DNA of 53,403 bases from NCBI GenBank assembly GCA_020635975.1, contig JACJYT010000014.1, positions 1 to 53,403 on the forward strand. The letters run 5' to 3'. Below are positions 51,929 to 53,403 of this stretch, piece after piece; the first letter of the stretch is position 1; the number at the start of each line of letters is the position of its first letter. The notes beneath the pieces were generated by a model. The model ran no database searches. It saw only the letters and a program-made list of their open reading frames with translations, and was not told where the DNA came from. Made by a program: the position numbers and the translations under genes. The DNA comes from Chitinophagales bacterium. GTDB taxonomy: Bacteria; Bacteroidota; Bacteroidia; Chitinophagales; UBA8649.

Positions 51929-52249
51929 ATGAACGACAACGCAAAGAACCAAGGAAATCAAATTAATATTGAACTAAGTGAGGAAGTTGCAGATGGCATC
52001 TATTCTAATTTGGCTATTATTTCTCATTCTCAATCTGAATTTATTGTTGATTTTATTAGAATTCTCCCAGGAGTAAACAAAGCGAAGGTAAAATCAAGAA
52101 TAATTCTTACTCCGCAGCACGCTAAAAGATTATTTAAAGCTCTCGGCGAAAATATCGATAAATTCGAAGATGCTCATGGCGAAATTGCAGAAGATAATGT
52201 CTTACCGGGTATGCCCATGAATTTCGGAGGAAATACTGCTCAAGCATAA
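51929..52249 (+). CDS. DUF3467 family protein
   Basis: A 106-residue cytoplasmic protein of unknown function. The family pattern is clear: INIELSEEVADGIYSNLAIISHSQSEFIVDFIRILPG in the first half (quoted in part as EVADGIYSNLAIISHSQSEF) and SRIILTPQHAKRLFKAL in the second, then an acidic, Gly/Met-rich tail. The frame extends upstream to a TTG at 51872, but the -7 box lies downstream of that codon, so the ATG at 51929 is the start. It is followed after 15 bases by a BatA-type gene. Confidence 0.85.
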   Translation: MNDNAKNQGNQINIELSEEVADGIYSNLAIISHSQSEFIVDFIRILPGVNKAKVKSRIILTPQHAKRLFKALGENIDKFEDAHGEIAEDNVLPGMPMNFGGNTAQA

Positions 52250-52264
52250 TTTCTTTACAACTAG

Positions 52265-53403
52265 ATGAAGTTCCTTTATCCTAATTTTTTATGGGCCTTG
52301 CTATGTGTAGCAATTCCAATTATTATTCACCTATTTTATTTTAGGAGATATAAGCGAATTCTATTTTCTAACACTAAGTTTCTTCAAGAACTTAAAGAGG
52401 AAAAATCCACTAAAAACAAGTTAAAACACCTGCTAGTATTACTTAGTCGTATTTTAGCCCTTATCTTTTTAGTACTTGCATTTGCTCAACCTTTTATACC
52501 CAAGAATAAACAAAGTACTTTATCCGAAAAGCTAATTTCTGTTTACATAGATAATTCCTTCAGCATGCAAGCAGAAGGGCAGGGCTATTTACTTTTTGAT
52601 GAAGCAAAGAACCTGGCTAAAAAGATTATTGATTCCTACTCCGAAAACAATAAATTTCAGATTCTTAGTAATGATTTTGAAGCAAAACATCAACGGATTG
52701 TGAGTAAGGCAGAGGCTCTAAGCTTAGTAGATGAAATACAGGTAGGACCCGCAATTCAAAATAAAGCCCTAGTGAAGGAAAAGCAAGTGCTAAGTGCGAA
52801 AAACTTCGAAGGTCAAAAAGTACTTTATCAGCTCTCTGATTTTCAATTAGGAGATGGCTTGGCAGATCCAGATAGCGCTAGCTTGCTCAATTTAGTTCGA
52901 TTAGAACCTTCCAACTTAAGGAATATAGCTATTGAAGAGCTAAGCATGGAGGCGCCAGTTCAATTGCTCGGACAAAACAACAAACTACTAGTCAAGTTAA
53001 GTAATCAAAGCAATGAAGAGCAAAGTGGTAGCTTTCAAATGATTTTAAATGGTGTTCCAAAATCTTTAGGAAATTATACCATAGCCCCCAAGGATTTTGT
53101 AATAGACACCTTGGGCTTTACTATCAATCAAGAAGGTTGGAATCAGGGGCAAATTACTTTGAATGATTACCCCCTTAGCTTTGATGATGATTTTTACTTT
53201 AGCTTTTATGTCGAAAATCAAATTCAGGTTTATTGTATTTATGAAGGGGCTGGAGAAAAATATCCTAAAGCAGTTTTTAACGGTAATAAGCAAGTTGTTT
53301 TTAGTTCATCCAACTCGAAAGGTATAGATTACAATTTATTGAAAGACCAAGATCTTGTAATTTTAAGCGAACTTAATTCCCTTTCCACTGGCTTAAGTGA
53401 GGC
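52265..53403 (+). CDS. BatA-domain membrane protein, cut off by the window end
   Basis: The frame stays open from the ATG to the end of the window (379 codons). The N-terminus MKFLYPNFLWALLCVAIPII with HLFYFRRYKRILFSNTKFL is the aerotolerance regulator (BatA) N-terminal domain. A second membrane helix lies at about 58-76. A von-Willebrand-A-like start follows (VYIDNSFSMQAEG) in which the MIDAS DxSxS appears as DNSFS, then a beta-rich extracytoplasmic region. The protein is probably about 650-700 residues in full; this estimate is from family memory. It is likely co-transcribed with the DUF3467 gene. Confidence 0.82.
   Translation, partial: MKFLYPNFLWALLCVAIPIIIHLFYFRRYKRILFSNTKFLQELKEEKSTKNKLKHLLVLLSRILALIFLVLAFAQPFIPKNKQSTLSEKLISVYIDNSFSMQAEGQGYLLFDEAKNLAKKIIDSYSENNKFQILSNDFEAKHQRIVSKAEALSLVDEIQVGPAIQNKALVKEKQVLSAKNFEGQKVLYQLSDFQLGDGLADPDSASLLNLVRLEPSNLRNIAIEELSMEAPVQLLGQNNKLLVKLSNQSNEEQSGSFQMILNGVPKSLGNYTIAPKDFVIDTLGFTINQEGWNQGQITLNDYPLSFDDDFYFSFYVENQIQVYCIYEGAGEKYPKAVFNGNKQVVFSSSNSKGIDYNLLKDQDLVILSELNSLSTGLSE

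Overview
The window is from the chromosome of a low-GC member of the Bacteroidota, most likely Flavobacteriales-like. Evidence: promoters carry the TAnnTTTG -7 box of this phylum, ribosome binding sites are not visible, and the gene families are typical of it. These include a GldM homologue, a TonB-dependent receptor with a DUF4249 lipoprotein, DUF3822-rsmD-coaD, BshB1, and a mevalonate cluster with a GYDIA-type kinase. Genes are tightly packed, starts and stops often overlap, and clear intrinsic terminators are few.

Layout. 281-4857: miaB, a sigma-54-type AAA+ activator, lptE, a TPR-like gene and secG in one run. 4923-7616: a DUF1761 membrane protein, then groES-groEL. 7696-12965: a GldM homologue without its usual partners, then a TonB receptor and its lipoprotein. 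12978-17566: thioredoxin reductase, a START-domain protein, glutathione peroxidase, the bacillithiol enzyme BshB1 and an ABC exporter. 17559-22396: a small membrane protein, a penicillin-acylase-family hydrolase, a rhomboid protease and a MATE exporter. 22614-25549: a pilin-like protein, DUF3822, rsmD, coaD and a lipoprotein. 25628-28958: HMG-CoA reductase, a GHMP kinase and mevalonate-diphosphate decarboxylase. 31276-33262: KDO transferase WaaA and an outer-membrane barrel. 33362-41992: a nucleotide-sugar and polysaccharide operon. 41972-53403: a zinc-ribbon protein, a DUF4230 protein with a CASTOR/POLLUX-like channel, an S41 protease, an ACMSD-like decarboxylase, xerD, aroQ, pdhB, DUF3467 and the start of a BatA-type gene.

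The most unusual part is 29547-31213. A tRNA gene with anticodon CAT lies on the minus strand. It is followed by a tandem array of about 116-bp units. Each unit repeats the 3' part of that tRNA (T arm and acceptor strand) plus its terminator hairpin, while the middle of the tRNA is replaced by a short GC-rich hairpin. An intact-looking GIY-YIG endonuclease gene sits inside the array between direct repeats. I read this as a tRNA-targeting, homing-like element, or the scar of repeated insertions by one.

Other points: several genes have the -7 box ending exactly five bases before the ATG, which implies leaderless mRNAs. RsmD has GPPY where DPPY is expected. Several convergent gene pairs overlap at their stop codons.
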